Notes: generated from the sequence alone by a model not told the origin. A stretch of DNA of 64,000 nt from Vibrio sp. CAU 1672 (GCF_029223195.1 NZ_JARHUF010000002.1:186001-250000); one strand, 5' to 3'. Positions 8,362-16,980 are shown, numbered from the stretch's first letter. Numbers and translations are program-made.

Positions 8362-9632
8362 ATGTGAAAACAGGCCCCGCCGAGCGGACTGTGTGAAATG
8401 GCCACTTCGCCGTTGTGCAGCAAGGCGATTTGTTTCACGATGGCAAGCCCCAAACCAAAACCACTGGTGCTTTTGTTGCGGGATTTGTCGGCACTGAAAA
8501 AGGCGTCGAACAGATGGGGCCAGTATTGCTCTTCAACCCCCTCGCCATCGTCGTGAACCAGGATCTCGCAGTGTTGTTCGGTTTCCTTCAGCTCCAGCAT
8601 AATCTGGTTGTCTGCATAGCGCATGGCATTGCGCATCAGGTTATCCAGAGCACGTTTGAGAAGGGCCGGGTCACTCAGTACCTTGGCCTCTTGCGTACTG
8701 TTACTATTGAGTGAGATAGTTAGCTGGGTGTCTCGCTGCCATTGGTCTATCAGTTCTCTGATGGTCGCGTGAAGCGAGATATCGCTGGCTTGTAGTTGGG
8801 CACCAGGACGGTCCATTTTGGCGTAATACAGCAGTTCTTCTACCATATTTTCCATTTCGTCAATATCTTCAACAATACTGTTGATGTACTTTTGCTGCTG
8901 TTGGTTGAGTGTTGAGTCTGCCAGCAGTTCTGCTTGCCATTGCAGGCGGAAAATCGGCGTTCTCAACTCATGAGCCACGGCATTGGTGAGCAATTTATTA
9001 CTGGTAATAAGACGAGAGACTTTATCAGCCATTTCGTTGAAGCTTTTGTTCAGTGTCCCCACTGACTTGGCGCTGGAGGTATCCGCCCTGGCGTCGAAAT
9101 TTCCTGATGCAAAATCAAGGGTGGTTTTTTCCAGGGCCAACACCCGGCGGCTTAAGAACCAGATAAGTAAAATACAGTACACCGCAAAACCGGCAAGGAA
9201 AAAGATCCAGACAATATTGTCAGCGAACTCGATGGCCTGAATGACCGGGCTGTCAGGGTTTTCGCTCAGTTTGAATATTGGCGAGTCGGATTCAAAACGA
9301 AACCAGAGGTTTCTCTCTTCGTCAAATGCCGTGTTGATGGTTGGGTGGGTCGCAAAGAGCTGGTTAATTTCAACAGGAAGCTGGTCCGGTGCTTTGGCTT
9401 CGAGAAGGTGGTGGCTGGACGTGGCCAGTTTCTTCAGTTGCTCAAGAGTGTAATCTGGACCTTTTTCCTGATAGATAGGGTAAACAAATTCATGGAAGGC
9501 TTGTGCCTCTTGTTCCTCCAGCAGGTAGTCATAATCAGTATTGAGTTGATAAACAATGACTTCGTAACCATACAGGCTGGCGACAAACAGGATGATAAGG
9601 CCGATGAAGGCTTCCAGATAGATACGTTTCAT
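8346..9632 (-). CDS. Sensor histidine kinase (PmrB/CarS-like)
   Basis: The 428-aa protein has two membrane segments (about residues 8-28 and 139-160) around a periplasmic sensor domain, then HAMP (about 160-210), the dimerisation box AVAHELRTPIFRL with phospho-acceptor His221, and HATPase boxes (NLMRNAMRYA, DDGEGV, GFGLGLAIV). Its ATG overlaps the response-regulator stop as ATGA, so the two are co-translated; an in-frame ATG four codons upstream is less likely. With dgkA, eptA and the lipoprotein on the same strand, it is probably the sensor that controls lipid A modification, as PmrB/CarS-type kinases do. Confidence 0.9.
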   Translation of the reverse strand: MKRIYLEAFIGLIILFVASLYGYEVIVYQLNTDYDYLLEEQEAQAFHEFVYPIYQEKGPDYTLEQLKKLATSSHHLLEAKAPDQLPVEINQLFATHPTINTAFDEERNLWFRFESDSPIFKLSENPDSPVIQAIEFADNIVWIFFLAGFAVYCILLIWFLSRRVLALEKTTLDFASGNFDARADTSSAKSVGTLNKSFNEMADKVSRLITSNKLLTNAVAHELRTPIFRLQWQAELLADSTLNQQQQKYINSIVEDIDEMENMVEELLYYAKMDRPGAQLQASDISLHATIRELIDQWQRDTQLTISLNSNSTQEAKVLSDPALLKRALDNLMRNAMRYADNQIMLELKETEQHCEILVHDDGEGVEEQYWPHLFDAFFSADKSRNKSTSGFGLGLAIVKQIALLHNGEVAISHSPLGGACFHISLPK

Positions 9633-10345
9633 TCTGCATTCCACGCGTCAGGCATAAACAGGTAGCCTTTACCACGTACGGTGATGATCTTTTTGGGCGG
9701 AGTGGTGGTATCGTTTAGTTTTTTGCGCAGGGTAACGATTCGGTTATCGATAGTACGGTCGCTGCCATCGTACGCAATCCCACGCAGGGTCTGGGTCAGC
9801 CATTCACGTGACAACGGGTGCTCCGGGTGACTTGCCAGCACCCAAAGTAAGTCAAACTCACCGTCTGTCAGGGCGACGGGTTCATGTTTTATCGTACATG
9901 ATTTGCGCAGCCGGTTTAGGCCAAGTGTGCCGATTTGCAGACCGGCGTCTGACTCTGTCGCGGTGTTTTCTTTGCGGCGTAGCAGCATTCGTATCCGGGC
10001 CAGCAACACTCGGGGTTTAATGGGCTTAGTGACGAAATCATCGGCGCCGATTTCTAATCCGGCCACGTGGTCAAAGTCATCATCACTGGCAGTAAGCATC
10101 AGGACTTTGCCTTTATAACACTCACGTATCTGGCGGCAAACACTCAAGCCATCTTGTCCCGGCAGCATCAAATCTAACAATACCAGATCGGGTTGGGCCT
10201 CAAGGATGGCATCAGGTGCATCAATACCATTATCAATACAGGTAACGTTGAAGCCTTGGGTTACAAAATAGTCGCACAGCATCGTTTGTAGTTTAGGGTC
10301 GTCTTCAACGATGATCAGGGATTGCTTAGTTGCCGGTATGTTCAT
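9629..10345 (-). CDS. OmpR-family response regulator (PmrA/CarR-like)
   Basis: The 238-aa protein has a receiver domain with VEDD near the N-terminus, phospho-acceptor Asp58 in LVLLDLMLPG and Lys in FVTKPIKPR, then a winged-helix DNA-binding domain (about 130-238, with LTDGEFDLLWVLASHP and TVRGKGYLF). The ATG at 10345 gives a normal N-terminus; a GTG ten codons upstream is possible. Its stop overlaps the kinase start by 3 bases. It likely activates dgkA-eptA downstream, where an 11-bp direct repeat is visible. Confidence 0.9.
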   Translation of the reverse strand: MNIPATKQSLIIVEDDPKLQTMLCDYFVTQGFNVTCIDNGIDAPDAILEAQPDLVLLDLMLPGQDGLSVCRQIRECYKGKVLMLTASDDDFDHVAGLEIGADDFVTKPIKPRVLLARIRMLLRRKENTATESDAGLQIGTLGLNRLRKSCTIKHEPVALTDGEFDLLWVLASHPEHPLSREWLTQTLRGIAYDGSDRTIDNRIVTLRKKLNDTTTPPKKIITVRGKGYLFMPDAWNAE

Positions 10346-10457
10346 TGTGTTTATGAGTGCTCTTGTTGATATCACTGAAACTTAAACAAATTTGCGGGTT
10401 ATTTCAATGAGTGTTGTACATAGAGAAGGGATTTTAGGCTGGGGTATGACAGGGAGT

Positions 10458-10490
10458 TAAGAGCCAAAGCTCCAGTAATGACCGGAGCTT
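10458..10490 (-). terminator. Rho-independent terminator left beside a gene remnant
   Basis: The stem aaagctcc / ggagcttt with loop agtaatgacc lies just past the leftward remnant at 10513. It can act in either direction; T residues are present on both sides. Confidence 0.6.
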
Positions 10491-10512
10491 TTGGGGGAGA
10501 CATTTCGCTTAT

Positions 10513-10590
10513 TTATGATGCTGTTGCTGGTTCAGCCTCGACTATTTCATCCTCTTTTGATTGAGTTCCGAGGATCTTGTCTTGTTCTAG
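10513..10590 (-). pseudogene. C-terminal tail of an unidentified leftward gene (possibly a transporter)
   Basis: Reading leftward, the frame ends LEQDKILGTQSKEDEIVEAE followed by PATAS and stop at 10513, with a terminator just beyond. The acidic charged tail looks like the cytoplasmic end of a secondary transporter, but it is too short to name. Upstream of about 10590 the frame runs into sequence belonging to the opposite-strand GntR fragment, so its 5' part is gone. Low certainty. Confidence 0.35.
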
Positions 10591-10833
10591 TTGGTGAAAG
10601 CCGCCTGCAATGAATACCTTCAGCTTGCCATGGCTCCTTTGCAGGGGTTGTCGCGTCGTTTTTGGTTTGCTTTTAAAAATCAAGATTTAGATTTGGTTGA
10701 GGCTTCTTCGCTTTATGCCGCTGTTTTACGTGCCGTCAGCCATACGGATGCCGAAGAGGCCGTTGCAGCTTCTCACCGGCTAAATGATTATTTGACCGAC
10801 GTGGCCTACCGAAGCATTCAGCCGAGAAAGTGA
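10591..10833 (+). pseudogene. C-terminal fragment of a GntR-family (FCD domain) regulator
   Basis: The 80 residues resemble the last third of the FCD ligand-binding domain of GntR/FadR regulators: NEYLQLAMAPLQGLSRRFWF, then a conserved-type AVLRAVSHTDAEEAVAASH helix with His. The helix-turn-helix and the first half of the FCD are absent, an in-frame stop lies immediately upstream, and there is no ribosome site. It is divergent from the leftward remnant at 10513. The simplest reading is one deletion that removed the shared promoter region and the 5' halves of both genes. Confidence 0.7.
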
Positions 10834-10874
10834 GTTTGGTTGAACCGGCTATTGGTTACGCTGCAGGACAGTAA

Positions 10875-10898
10875 ACAAAAAGGCGCACCGAGTGCGCC
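10875..10898 (-). terminator. Rho-independent terminator after the CBM48 protein
   Basis: A perfect ggcgcac / gtgcgcc stem with loop cga is followed on the minus strand by TTTTTG. It ends the leftward gene at 10932. Confidence 0.88.
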
Positions 10899-10931
10899 TG
10901 AATCCTTCACAGCAAGTGGCCGTTATGCACA

Positions 10932-11228
10932 TTATTCAGCGGTGCAAACGACGCTGTTATCGCTACCGAGTCCGTTTGGTACGTAAGCATCGGCCTGAGG
11001 ATCATTATCCCATTGCGCTTCGTCAAACAGGTAGCGGAACTGGATATTCTGTTCCTTAGGCAAGCGAGTTTTAAATTTAAACTGACCGCTTTTTTTCACA
11101 AGCTTCATTGGCTCTGGTTGCCAGTCGTTGAAATCGCCGGCGATTTGAATCGATTCCCACTGGTCTTTATCAAGCTCAAAAGTCACTTCAACTTCGTCTT
11201 TGGTTTTAAAGAATCGTTTTTTTAGCAT
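10932..11228 (-). CDS. Isoamylase early-set (CBM48/AMPK-GBD-like) domain protein
   Basis: The 98-aa protein is a stand-alone glycogen-binding type domain: VTFELDKDQWESIQIAGDFN, DWQPEPMKL, FKTRLPKEQNIQFRYLFD and WDNDPQADAYVPN follow the strand order of CBM48/AMPK beta domains. A ribosome site aaggaaag precedes the ATG. Such single-domain proteins occur in vibrios and other gammaproteobacteria; the function is unknown, possibly glycogen or starch binding. It is a single-gene unit with its own terminator. Confidence 0.88.
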   Translation of the reverse strand: MLKKRFFKTKDEVEVTFELDKDQWESIQIAGDFNDWQPEPMKLVKKSGQFKFKTRLPKEQNIQFRYLFDEAQWDNDPQADAYVPNGLGSDNSVVCTAE

Positions 11229-11368
11229 TAATCTTTCCTTGTTTGAACAAAAACTGATCTAACTATTACTCGTGTTTCATAGCGATTTCAAGTTTTATCC
11301 ATTTGGTGGCGACTTATTGAGCACTTGTTGGACCAAGCTAGGGGTGGTTTCGACAGCGAAAAACTTGT

Positions 11369-11791
11369 GTGAGTAAGGCGTTTCTGTATTATGGAAAACC
11401 TGAAATTGTTCAAGATCCTGGTATGTGGAATAAGAATCGTACATTACTGATGACGGGGCTGTGTTTGACGCTGATGTTGCTGACCAGCTTTGCTGCGAGT
11501 GTGGTGGCCGGCACTAAACGCCTGGATAACCAGCGTCAGGCAGAGGTTATTCATCTGCATCAACCGCTGGGTGTCAACTCTGAGTGTGTCGATCTAAAAA
11601 ACGGCGATCATCAACTGATGAGCAAGCAAACCCATACCAGCTGCAGTTCATTGTGCATCATCAAGATGCCTCTGAAATTGTCTTCGGTTGTCTTGGGGTT
11701 ATGGCCGTATCGGCTGGCACTTATCGATAAGTTGCCATCACCCAAAGTGATAGCAATCGTCACCAAGCCTTTCCGCCCTCCAATTGTTTGA
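11369..11791 (+). CDS. Membrane-anchored hypothetical protein with Cys/His cluster
   Basis: The 140-aa frame (GTG at 11369; an ATG at 11423 would give 122 aa) has one hydrophobic segment, RTLLMTGLCLTLMLLTSFAA, then a periplasmic-side tail with several His, Cys residues spaced as CxxxC in TSCSSLCIIKMP, and the ending FRPPIV. Such Cys/His tails with a terminal RPPI are seen in small proteins near metal-resistance genes, so a metal or redox link is possible. It is followed 88 bases later by a DsbA-like oxidase. I do not recognise a named family. Confidence 0.6.
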   Translation: MSKAFLYYGKPEIVQDPGMWNKNRTLLMTGLCLTLMLLTSFAASVVAGTKRLDNQRQAEVIHLHQPLGVNSECVDLKNGDHQLMSKQTHTSCSSLCIIKMPLKLSSVVLGLWPYRLALIDKLPSPKVIAIVTKPFRPPIV

Positions 11792-11879
11792 TCTTTCTAT
11801 CTGCTCTCACCGGCGCTTTCGCTGGTTATTTACCTGTACAAGTTAAAGAGTGGCATTAATTGCCAGAAAGGAACTAACA

Positions 11880-12479
11880 ATGAAAAAACTATTTGCACTT
11901 ATGGCGGCAGCTGTACTGACGTTTTCTGTCCAGGCCGCACAGTTTGAGGAAGGAAAGCATTATAAGGTGCTGGAAGTTGAAAAAGCAGCTGCACCCACAG
12001 TGACGGAGTTCTTCTCGTTTTACTGTCCCCACTGCTACAAGTTCGAGTCAGTGATGGCTAACCTAAAACCGGCACTGCCAAAGGATGCCCGTTTTGAAAA
12101 GGTACACGTTGCGTTTATGGGCAATGATATGGCGGTACCAATGGCGAAATCTTATGCTACTATGATCTCGCTTGGTGTCGAAGACAGCATGATCCCGGCG
12201 ATGTTTGCGCAAATACACCAGAAACGCAGCGCGCCGAAAAATGAACAAGAACTGAAACAGATCTTCATTGAACAGGGGGTTGATGGTCACAAGTTTGATG
12301 CGGCGTACAACAGTTTTGCTGTGAATGCGATGCAAAAGCGCTTTGATAAGCAGTTCCAGGACAGTACCTTGACCGGGGTGCCGGGGGTATTGGTCAACAA
12401 TAAGTACATTGTCCTGACCGGAGCCATCCGCAGTTTTGATGAGTATAATCAGCTGGTGAATTACTTGTTGACCCTTTGA
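11880..12479 (+). CDS. dsbA: Thiol:disulfide interchange protein, DsbA family
   Basis: The 199-aa protein begins with the signal peptide [20 protein letters not shown] and has the redox motif [10 protein letters not shown] (CPHC, the classical DsbA active site) and the cis-proline region [14 protein letters not shown]. It should oxidise cysteine pairs in exported proteins in the periplasm, re-oxidised by DsbB. The start at 11880 has the ribosome site aaaggaac; an upstream GTG frame is not needed. Vibrios usually have another DsbA, so this may be a paralogue; the Cys-containing protein upstream could be a substrate. Confidence 0.92.
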   Translation: MKKLFALMAAAVLTFSVQAAQFEEGKHYKVLEVEKAAAPTVTEFFSFYCPHCYKFESVMANLKPALPKDARFEKVHVAFMGNDMAVPMAKSYATMISLGVEDSMIPAMFAQIHQKRSAPKNEQELKQIFIEQGVDGHKFDAAYNSFAVNAMQKRFDKQFQDSTLTGVPGVLVNNKYIVLTGAIRSFDEYNQLVNYLLTL

Positions 12480-12499
12480 GCGTGAGCTCGAGTCACGGA

Positions 12500-12527
12500 A
12501 ATGGCGGCTGAAAGCCGCCATTTTTTG
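12500..12527 (+). terminator. Rho-independent terminator after dsbA
   Basis: A perfect atggcggc / gccgccat stem with loop tgaaa is followed by TTTTTTG, 21 bases after the dsbA stop. Confidence 0.92.
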
Positions 12528-12593
12528 TTGTTAGTCGGTATAGTTAATACCATCGCTCATGTTCAGAGTTAGGTTATGTCAGACGGGGCGGTT

Positions 12594-13040
12594 TTAAGCA
12601 ATCAGTACCAAGCCATGCATTAACACCACACCGCCGGTGAGCTTTCCTCTCATTAATTGATAGCCTTTGGGCTCTGAATCGTGTTCGATTTCGCGCATCA
12701 GCTTCTCTGCGTACCAAACTGCCACATAACCCATTGCCAGCAGAATGATGGCAAGTGGTGCATTCTTATTCCCCTGTAGCAGTGCCCCCCAGGCAATCAA
12801 GACAAACAAGTTACTTAAGATCAGCGCATTACGGCTCAGACGATGTGAGCAATGGTCGATGCCATTTCCCCACAGCACACCTGATAAGAAACTTAGAATC
12901 ACCGCACTGTAGGCGATAAAAAACTGTTGGCCGGACAGACCAAAAAGAGCGCGATCCGCCATCACCAGTAACAGGCTCAACAGAAAGGGAAGCAACCCTA
13001 AGTAGCCTAGCTGCAGCATTGTGGAACGGGTGTTAGTCAT
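12594..13040 (-). CDS. DUF3429 family inner-membrane protein
   Basis: The 148-aa protein has about five membrane segments with the family pattern LGYLGLLPFL near the start and AYSAVILSFLSGVLWG in the middle. A ribosome site aaggaaa precedes the ATG. The family is of unknown function. It stands alone, convergent with dsbA. Confidence 0.85.
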   Translation of the reverse strand: MTNTRSTMLQLGYLGLLPFLLSLLLVMADRALFGLSGQQFFIAYSAVILSFLSGVLWGNGIDHCSHRLSRNALILSNLFVLIAWGALLQGNKNAPLAIILLAMGYVAVWYAEKLMREIEHDSEPKGYQLMRGKLTGGVVLMHGLVLIA

Positions 13041-13516
13041 AGTGATTTCCTTATACCAGTGGTTTTTCCCATGCCGCTCGCTTACGCTGAGTTTCGCAGT
13101 CGTTCTGTTCCGTGCAACCGTTCAGGGCGAGCTGAAGGATGTATCCAGGTTGGCGTGTGCCAGCGTGTTGCGCGCCAAGCCGAGCCATGGTTCATGATTT
13201 AATTTTTTATGGCTTAACAACAATGATAGGTACTGACTGGCAAACCGGATAGAACAAAGTGAGCATAAATGTGGTGACGTAGCGCCATCAGGGAAAGGCC
13301 ATTGGCGTGAGGTCGGGCAATAATTTTATGATGAGTGATTGCTTCCCACGCAATCTGTATAGCGGGCAGGCATGCGGATGCCTGTTCGTCACAAGTAAAT
13401 GATATCGAGTGAAAAACTGGTTGAAGCTCTGATTTTTGCAAATTGGCTGAGCTTTGTTATGTCGCTGCTTTTATTGAGTAGATTATGATAACGGTTTTGT
13501 TAAGCAGGGAAGAGCA
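13041..13516. other. Intergenic region without a supported gene
   Basis: These 476 bases lie between divergent genes. A 75-codon leftward frame (13214-13441) is open but has no ribosome site or recognisable protein. No tRNA or strong hairpin was found. It presumably holds both promoters; the sequence may be decayed coding DNA, as parts are fairly GC-balanced. Confidence 0.5.
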
Positions 13517-14131
13517 ATGAGCGAGATTCAGTTCGAGAGCAGCAAGGTAAAGGTAGGGAAAGTCCTGTGTGTCGGACGTAATTATGCTGAGCATATTAAG
13601 GAGCTGAATAATGCGATGCCGGAACAGATGGTGGTATTCAATAAGCCAGCCTCGTCGGTCAGCCCAACCTTGCATGCGTTTCACCACGAGCCGTTGCATT
13701 ACGAAGCAGAAATCTGCTTTTTGGTCGAGCAGGGGCAATACGTCGGGGTTGGGCTGGGGCTGGATCTGACCAAGCGCGCATTGCAAAGTCGGCTGAAAGA
13801 GAAAGGCCTGCCGTGGGAAAGGGCAAAAGCGTTTGATGGCAGCGCGGTATTCAGCCGGTTTAAGTCTTTACCGGGGATTGATATCCACGAGCTGAATCTG
13901 GAATTGTTTATCAACTGTGTGCGGGTACAAAAAGGCCACGTCAAACAGATGTTGTATCCCCCGTTAGAGATCTTAGCTGAGCTAAAGACTTACACGTCGG
14001 TTGAGGATGGCGATATTGTCATGACAGGCACGCCACAGGGCGTCGGAGAAGTGCATCGTGGGGATGTGTTTCTCGGACGCCTGAAGTGTGGTGACGTTAC
14101 CTTGCTTGAAATCGAGTGGGTCGCTAGTTAA
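13517..14131 (+). CDS. Fumarylacetoacetate hydrolase family protein (YcgM-like)
   Basis: The 204-aa protein has the FAH family start KVLCVGRNYAEHIKELNN, the metal-binding HYEAEICFLV (Glu-x-Glu), and MTGTPQGVGEVHRGD. Members cleave or decarboxylate acylpyruvates or oxaloacetate; YcgM and human FAHD1 are the nearest short forms. A good ribosome site (agggaagagc) precedes the ATG. Its last 8 bases overlap the 3' end of the convergent azlD. Confidence 0.9.
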   Translation: MSEIQFESSKVKVGKVLCVGRNYAEHIKELNNAMPEQMVVFNKPASSVSPTLHAFHHEPLHYEAEICFLVEQGQYVGVGLGLDLTKRALQSRLKEKGLPWERAKAFDGSAVFSRFKSLPGIDIHELNLELFINCVRVQKGHVKQMLYPPLEILAELKTYTSVEDGDIVMTGTPQGVGEVHRGDVFLGRLKCGDVTLLEIEWVAS

Positions 14132-14438
14132 TCCAGGTATTGAGCAGCAAAAATGCTGCCATGCTGATAATGGTGGTCATTAAGACGTTTTTGCTCCGGT
14201 AAGCTATCGCCAGTGCAATGATCGCCGCCAGAAGATACGGGTTACGCCAGGAGAGGAGCAGTTCACCTTCTGGCAGAAAGACGATCGGTGCCCAGATGGC
14301 AGTGAGTACCGCAGGGCTTGAGTATGCCAATAACTTTTGCGTCCGGACACCAAGGCGTACCGGCAGTTTAGGTTCGAGAAAAACATAGCGACTGGCAAAA
14401 ACCAGGATGGTCATGGCTAAAATGGACAAGAGTATCAT
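14124..14438 (-). CDS. azlD: AzlD-like branched-chain amino acid export subunit
   Basis: The 104-aa protein has four hydrophobic segments and the AzlD layout, with FASRYVFLEP near the start and LAYSSPAVLTAIWAPIVF. It is the small subunit of AzlCD-type exporters, which expel branched-chain or other amino acids. Its ATG overlaps the azlC stop by 4 bases, so it is translationally coupled. Its end overlaps the convergent FAH gene by 8 bases. Confidence 0.88.
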   Translation of the reverse strand: MILLSILAMTILVFASRYVFLEPKLPVRLGVRTQKLLAYSSPAVLTAIWAPIVFLPEGELLLSWRNPYLLAAIIALAIAYRSKNVLMTTIISMAAFLLLNTWIN

Positions 14439-15148
14439 TGCGCTTCTCCCCGGAGCTGCTCAGCCCCATATCCGGCTAACATGCCAAGAATGCTCGACAG
14501 CATCAATGCCCCCTCGACGTTTAACCAGGTCAGCCCCACGGAGCTCACCAGGGCTACCACGACACTGGCCAGCACGGCTAAGTTCTTAATCCCCGGTACC
14601 ACAATGGCAATGAAAGTGGCGGCGACCGCAAACTCTAATCCCATTTCATTCAGTTGTGGGATCAGACGACCTGCGATGATGCCGGCCAGTGTGGCGGCAT
14701 TCCAGACTAGGTAGAAACTCAGCCCTGCACCAAGCGCGTACCAGCGCTGAAACTGTTTGTCAGACTGATGGCCAATCACGGCAAACAGTTCGTCTGTCAG
14801 CAAAAAGCCAAGTGATAAGCGCCACTTCAGTGGCAACGGCGCGATTTTGCTGCGTACCGAGATGCTGTAAAGAAAATGGCGCGAGGTGATAAAGAAGGTG
14901 GTCAGCAACATGGTCGTGAGCCCGGCTCCGGCTTTAATCATGCCCATCGCGACCAGCTGGGCGGAACCGGCAAACAGGATGGCGGATAAGGCTTGTCCTT
15001 CCAGAGGAAGCAGGCCGCTATCAATGGCAAATGAACCGGCGAGTAACCCCCAGGGCAGAACCGCGATACTGAGTGGCATCATTGCGACGGTTCCCTGCAG
15101 GAAAAGTTTGGTTTTTGATTCGGTGGTGTTTGGCAAAATGGTTTCCAT
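14435..15148 (-). CDS. azlC: AzlC-like branched-chain amino acid export subunit
   Basis: The 237-aa protein is rich in membrane segments and has the AzlC hallmarks MPLSIAVLPWGLLAGSFA, ILFAGSAQLVAMG and LLTDELFAV. It forms an exporter with AzlD (overlapping downstream gene). An AraC-type regulator lies about 100 bases upstream on the same strand and may control it. Confidence 0.9.
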   Translation of the reverse strand: METILPNTTESKTKLFLQGTVAMMPLSIAVLPWGLLAGSFAIDSGLLPLEGQALSAILFAGSAQLVAMGMIKAGAGLTTMLLTTFFITSRHFLYSISVRSKIAPLPLKWRLSLGFLLTDELFAVIGHQSDKQFQRWYALGAGLSFYLVWNAATLAGIIAGRLIPQLNEMGLEFAVAATFIAIVVPGIKNLAVLASVVVALVSSVGLTWLNVEGALMLSSILGMLAGYGAEQLRGEAQ

Positions 15149-15250
15149 GGTTTTGATTCTGATGATTGTCCGTAGGTAAAAGCTAGCTTAAAAACTGTCA
15201 TTAACCTTGTATGAAATTGCTGGGTTACCGGCCGGGCTGTGGCGTTTGGG

Positions 15251-16078
15251 TCAGCAGTGGCGCCGGTACTGGCCCGGTGTCACTCCCATCGCTTTTTTAA
15301 AATGGCGAGTGAAGTGGCTTTGATCATAGAATCCGCATTCCTGGGCAACATCCAGCAGTTTGTGGCCGGCTTTAAGTAAGGTCTTTCCCATCCTCAGGCG
15401 CTGCTGGATTTGGTAGGCATGGGGAGGAAAGCCAAACTGCTTTTGGAACTCGCGCAGTAAATGGAATGGACTGAGCCCGGCCAGTTTCGCCAGTTCTTCC
15501 AGTGAGACATCGGCCTGCGGGAAGTCATCTAAAAATTCTTTGACCAGGCTGGTTTGTCGCTGTGCTGCGCTTTGGCTGGCCGGGGTTGACCTGGCCGTAC
15601 TGTGTTTGCCAGCCAGTTTGATCAGGGTACCGTATACCAGTGTTTCGCGCAGTAAGCGGTTATCTGAGTTGGCCAGCGTATCAAACACTAACCTGAGCTG
15701 ACTGGCAAGCTCAGGATCATGCACCACCGGCTGAGGAAAATAGGGCAGGGCGATATTCGGCGTATTCAGATCCGCGGCAAGCTGCCGGAACTGCTCCGGA
15801 AGCGGGTACATCGCTTTGTATTCCCAGCCTCCCTCGGTTGCTGAGTGGCCGTTGTGTACTTCATCGGCATTGACAAGGATAATGCTGTCTTGCGGGGCTA
15901 TGTGGTTGCCATTGGTGCGAAAGAAACGTTGCGCGCCTTTTTCGATCACCCCGATGGTATAGCCTTCATGACTATGACGAGAAAAGTTCTGCTTCTCGTA
16001 TTTAGCGTCAAGTAACTCCAGCCCACCCAGTTCCCGGGCGATCTGAAACTTAGCGATTTCCTTATCTTTCTTTTTCAT
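15251..16078 (-). CDS. AraC-family transcriptional regulator (cupin plus AraC HTH)
   Basis: The 275-aa protein has an N-terminal AraC-type cupin (SRHSHEGYTIGVIEKGAQRF, about residues 30-110) and a C-terminal double helix-turn-helix (about 175-275; LSPFHLLREFQKQFGFPPHA and QSHFTRHFKKAMGVTPGQYR). This architecture is common in regulators placed next to AzlCD and LysE exporters. It is upstream of azlCD on the same strand and divergent from the LysE gene at 16326, so it may sense an amino acid and switch both exporters. Confidence 0.9.
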   Translation of the reverse strand: MKKKDKEIAKFQIARELGGLELLDAKYEKQNFSRHSHEGYTIGVIEKGAQRFFRTNGNHIAPQDSIILVNADEVHNGHSATEGGWEYKAMYPLPEQFRQLAADLNTPNIALPYFPQPVVHDPELASQLRLVFDTLANSDNRLLRETLVYGTLIKLAGKHSTARSTPASQSAAQRQTSLVKEFLDDFPQADVSLEELAKLAGLSPFHLLREFQKQFGFPPHAYQIQQRLRMGKTLLKAGHKLLDVAQECGFYDQSHFTRHFKKAMGVTPGQYRRHC

Positions 16079-16325
16079 ACCGGTTTATATCGCCTGTTGC
16101 TGTGTATTGCTGATAGGTCAGTGTATCCCATTCGGCAAGATTATTTTTGTACAAAATTGCTCGCGGGGGCATTTATTAAAATGCGCATTGGTTAGTTATG
16201 TTTCATATTTGTATAAATGGTGCTTATTAAGCTGTTAATTTTTGTCTGATTAGAAATATAGGCTGGATGAGGGCGTTGTGTTGGTATAAAATTCGCCGCT
16301 TTGTTGTCTAGTTGCTGTCTGAATC

Positions 16326-16958
16326 ATGATTGATCTCTCCATCCTTCCTGTCTATTTAACGGCGGTGATCGCCCTGTTGCTGCTTCCCGGCCCTGATATG
16401 TTGCTGATTGCCAGTTCAAGTATGAGCTATGGGAAAAAAGTGGGTCTCTTTGCCAGTTTGGGTAACGCGACCTCGGGGGTGATCCTGACCCTGCTGGCGG
16501 CGATGGGGGTATCGACCCTGATCGCCATGAGTCCGGTGGCGCTTAAGGTGCTGCATTTACTGGGCGGCGCATATCTACTGAAAATGGGTTGGGATTGCAT
16601 GCGTGCCGAGGCGTCGGCCGCTCCGGAGCTCGATCAACAAAACCGAATGGCGTCGACATACTATCAGCGAGCATTGATGAGCAATTTGCTCAACCCGAAA
16701 GCGCTGGTCTTTTTTGTAATGTTTTTGCCTCAGTTTGTTTCGGTAAAGATTAGTGCAAGTTCGGGTGAGCAGATGCTGGCACTTGGGTTGTTGCTCAATG
16801 TGTTGGGCTTGCTGTTTAATCTATTGCTGGTGGCTTTGGCCGGAACGCTGGGTAAAGGGCTGCTGGAAAACGCTAAGTTCCGTACCTATCAGCACAAATT
16901 GATGGGGTTGGTGTTTGTGCTACTGGCAATTTGGATGCTTAGCAGTCTCATTCTGTAA
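16326..16958 (+). CDS. LysE/RhtB family amino acid exporter
   Basis: The 210-aa protein has about six membrane segments with family motifs LLLPGPDMLLIASSSMSYGK, GNATSGV, LGGAYLLKMGWDCMRA and LMSNLLNPKALVFFVMFLPQ. RhtB-type proteins export amino acids such as threonine, homoserine, leucine or lysine; the substrate is not predictable here. No strong ribosome site precedes the ATG; TATAAA at 16285-16290 may be its -10. It is divergent from the AraC regulator. Confidence 0.92.
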   Translation: MIDLSILPVYLTAVIALLLLPGPDMLLIASSSMSYGKKVGLFASLGNATSGVILTLLAAMGVSTLIAMSPVALKVLHLLGGAYLLKMGWDCMRAEASAAPELDQQNRMASTYYQRALMSNLLNPKALVFFVMFLPQFVSVKISASSGEQMLALGLLLNVLGLLFNLLLVALAGTLGKGLLENAKFRTYQHKLMGLVFVLLAIWMLSSLIL

Positions 16959-16980
16959 TCAACTTTGCTCCATTTGTCGG

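Noticed and set aside
13214-13441. 75-codon leftward frame in an otherwise empty gap
   Set aside because: No ribosome site, no recognisable protein and no terminator; left as unsupported.
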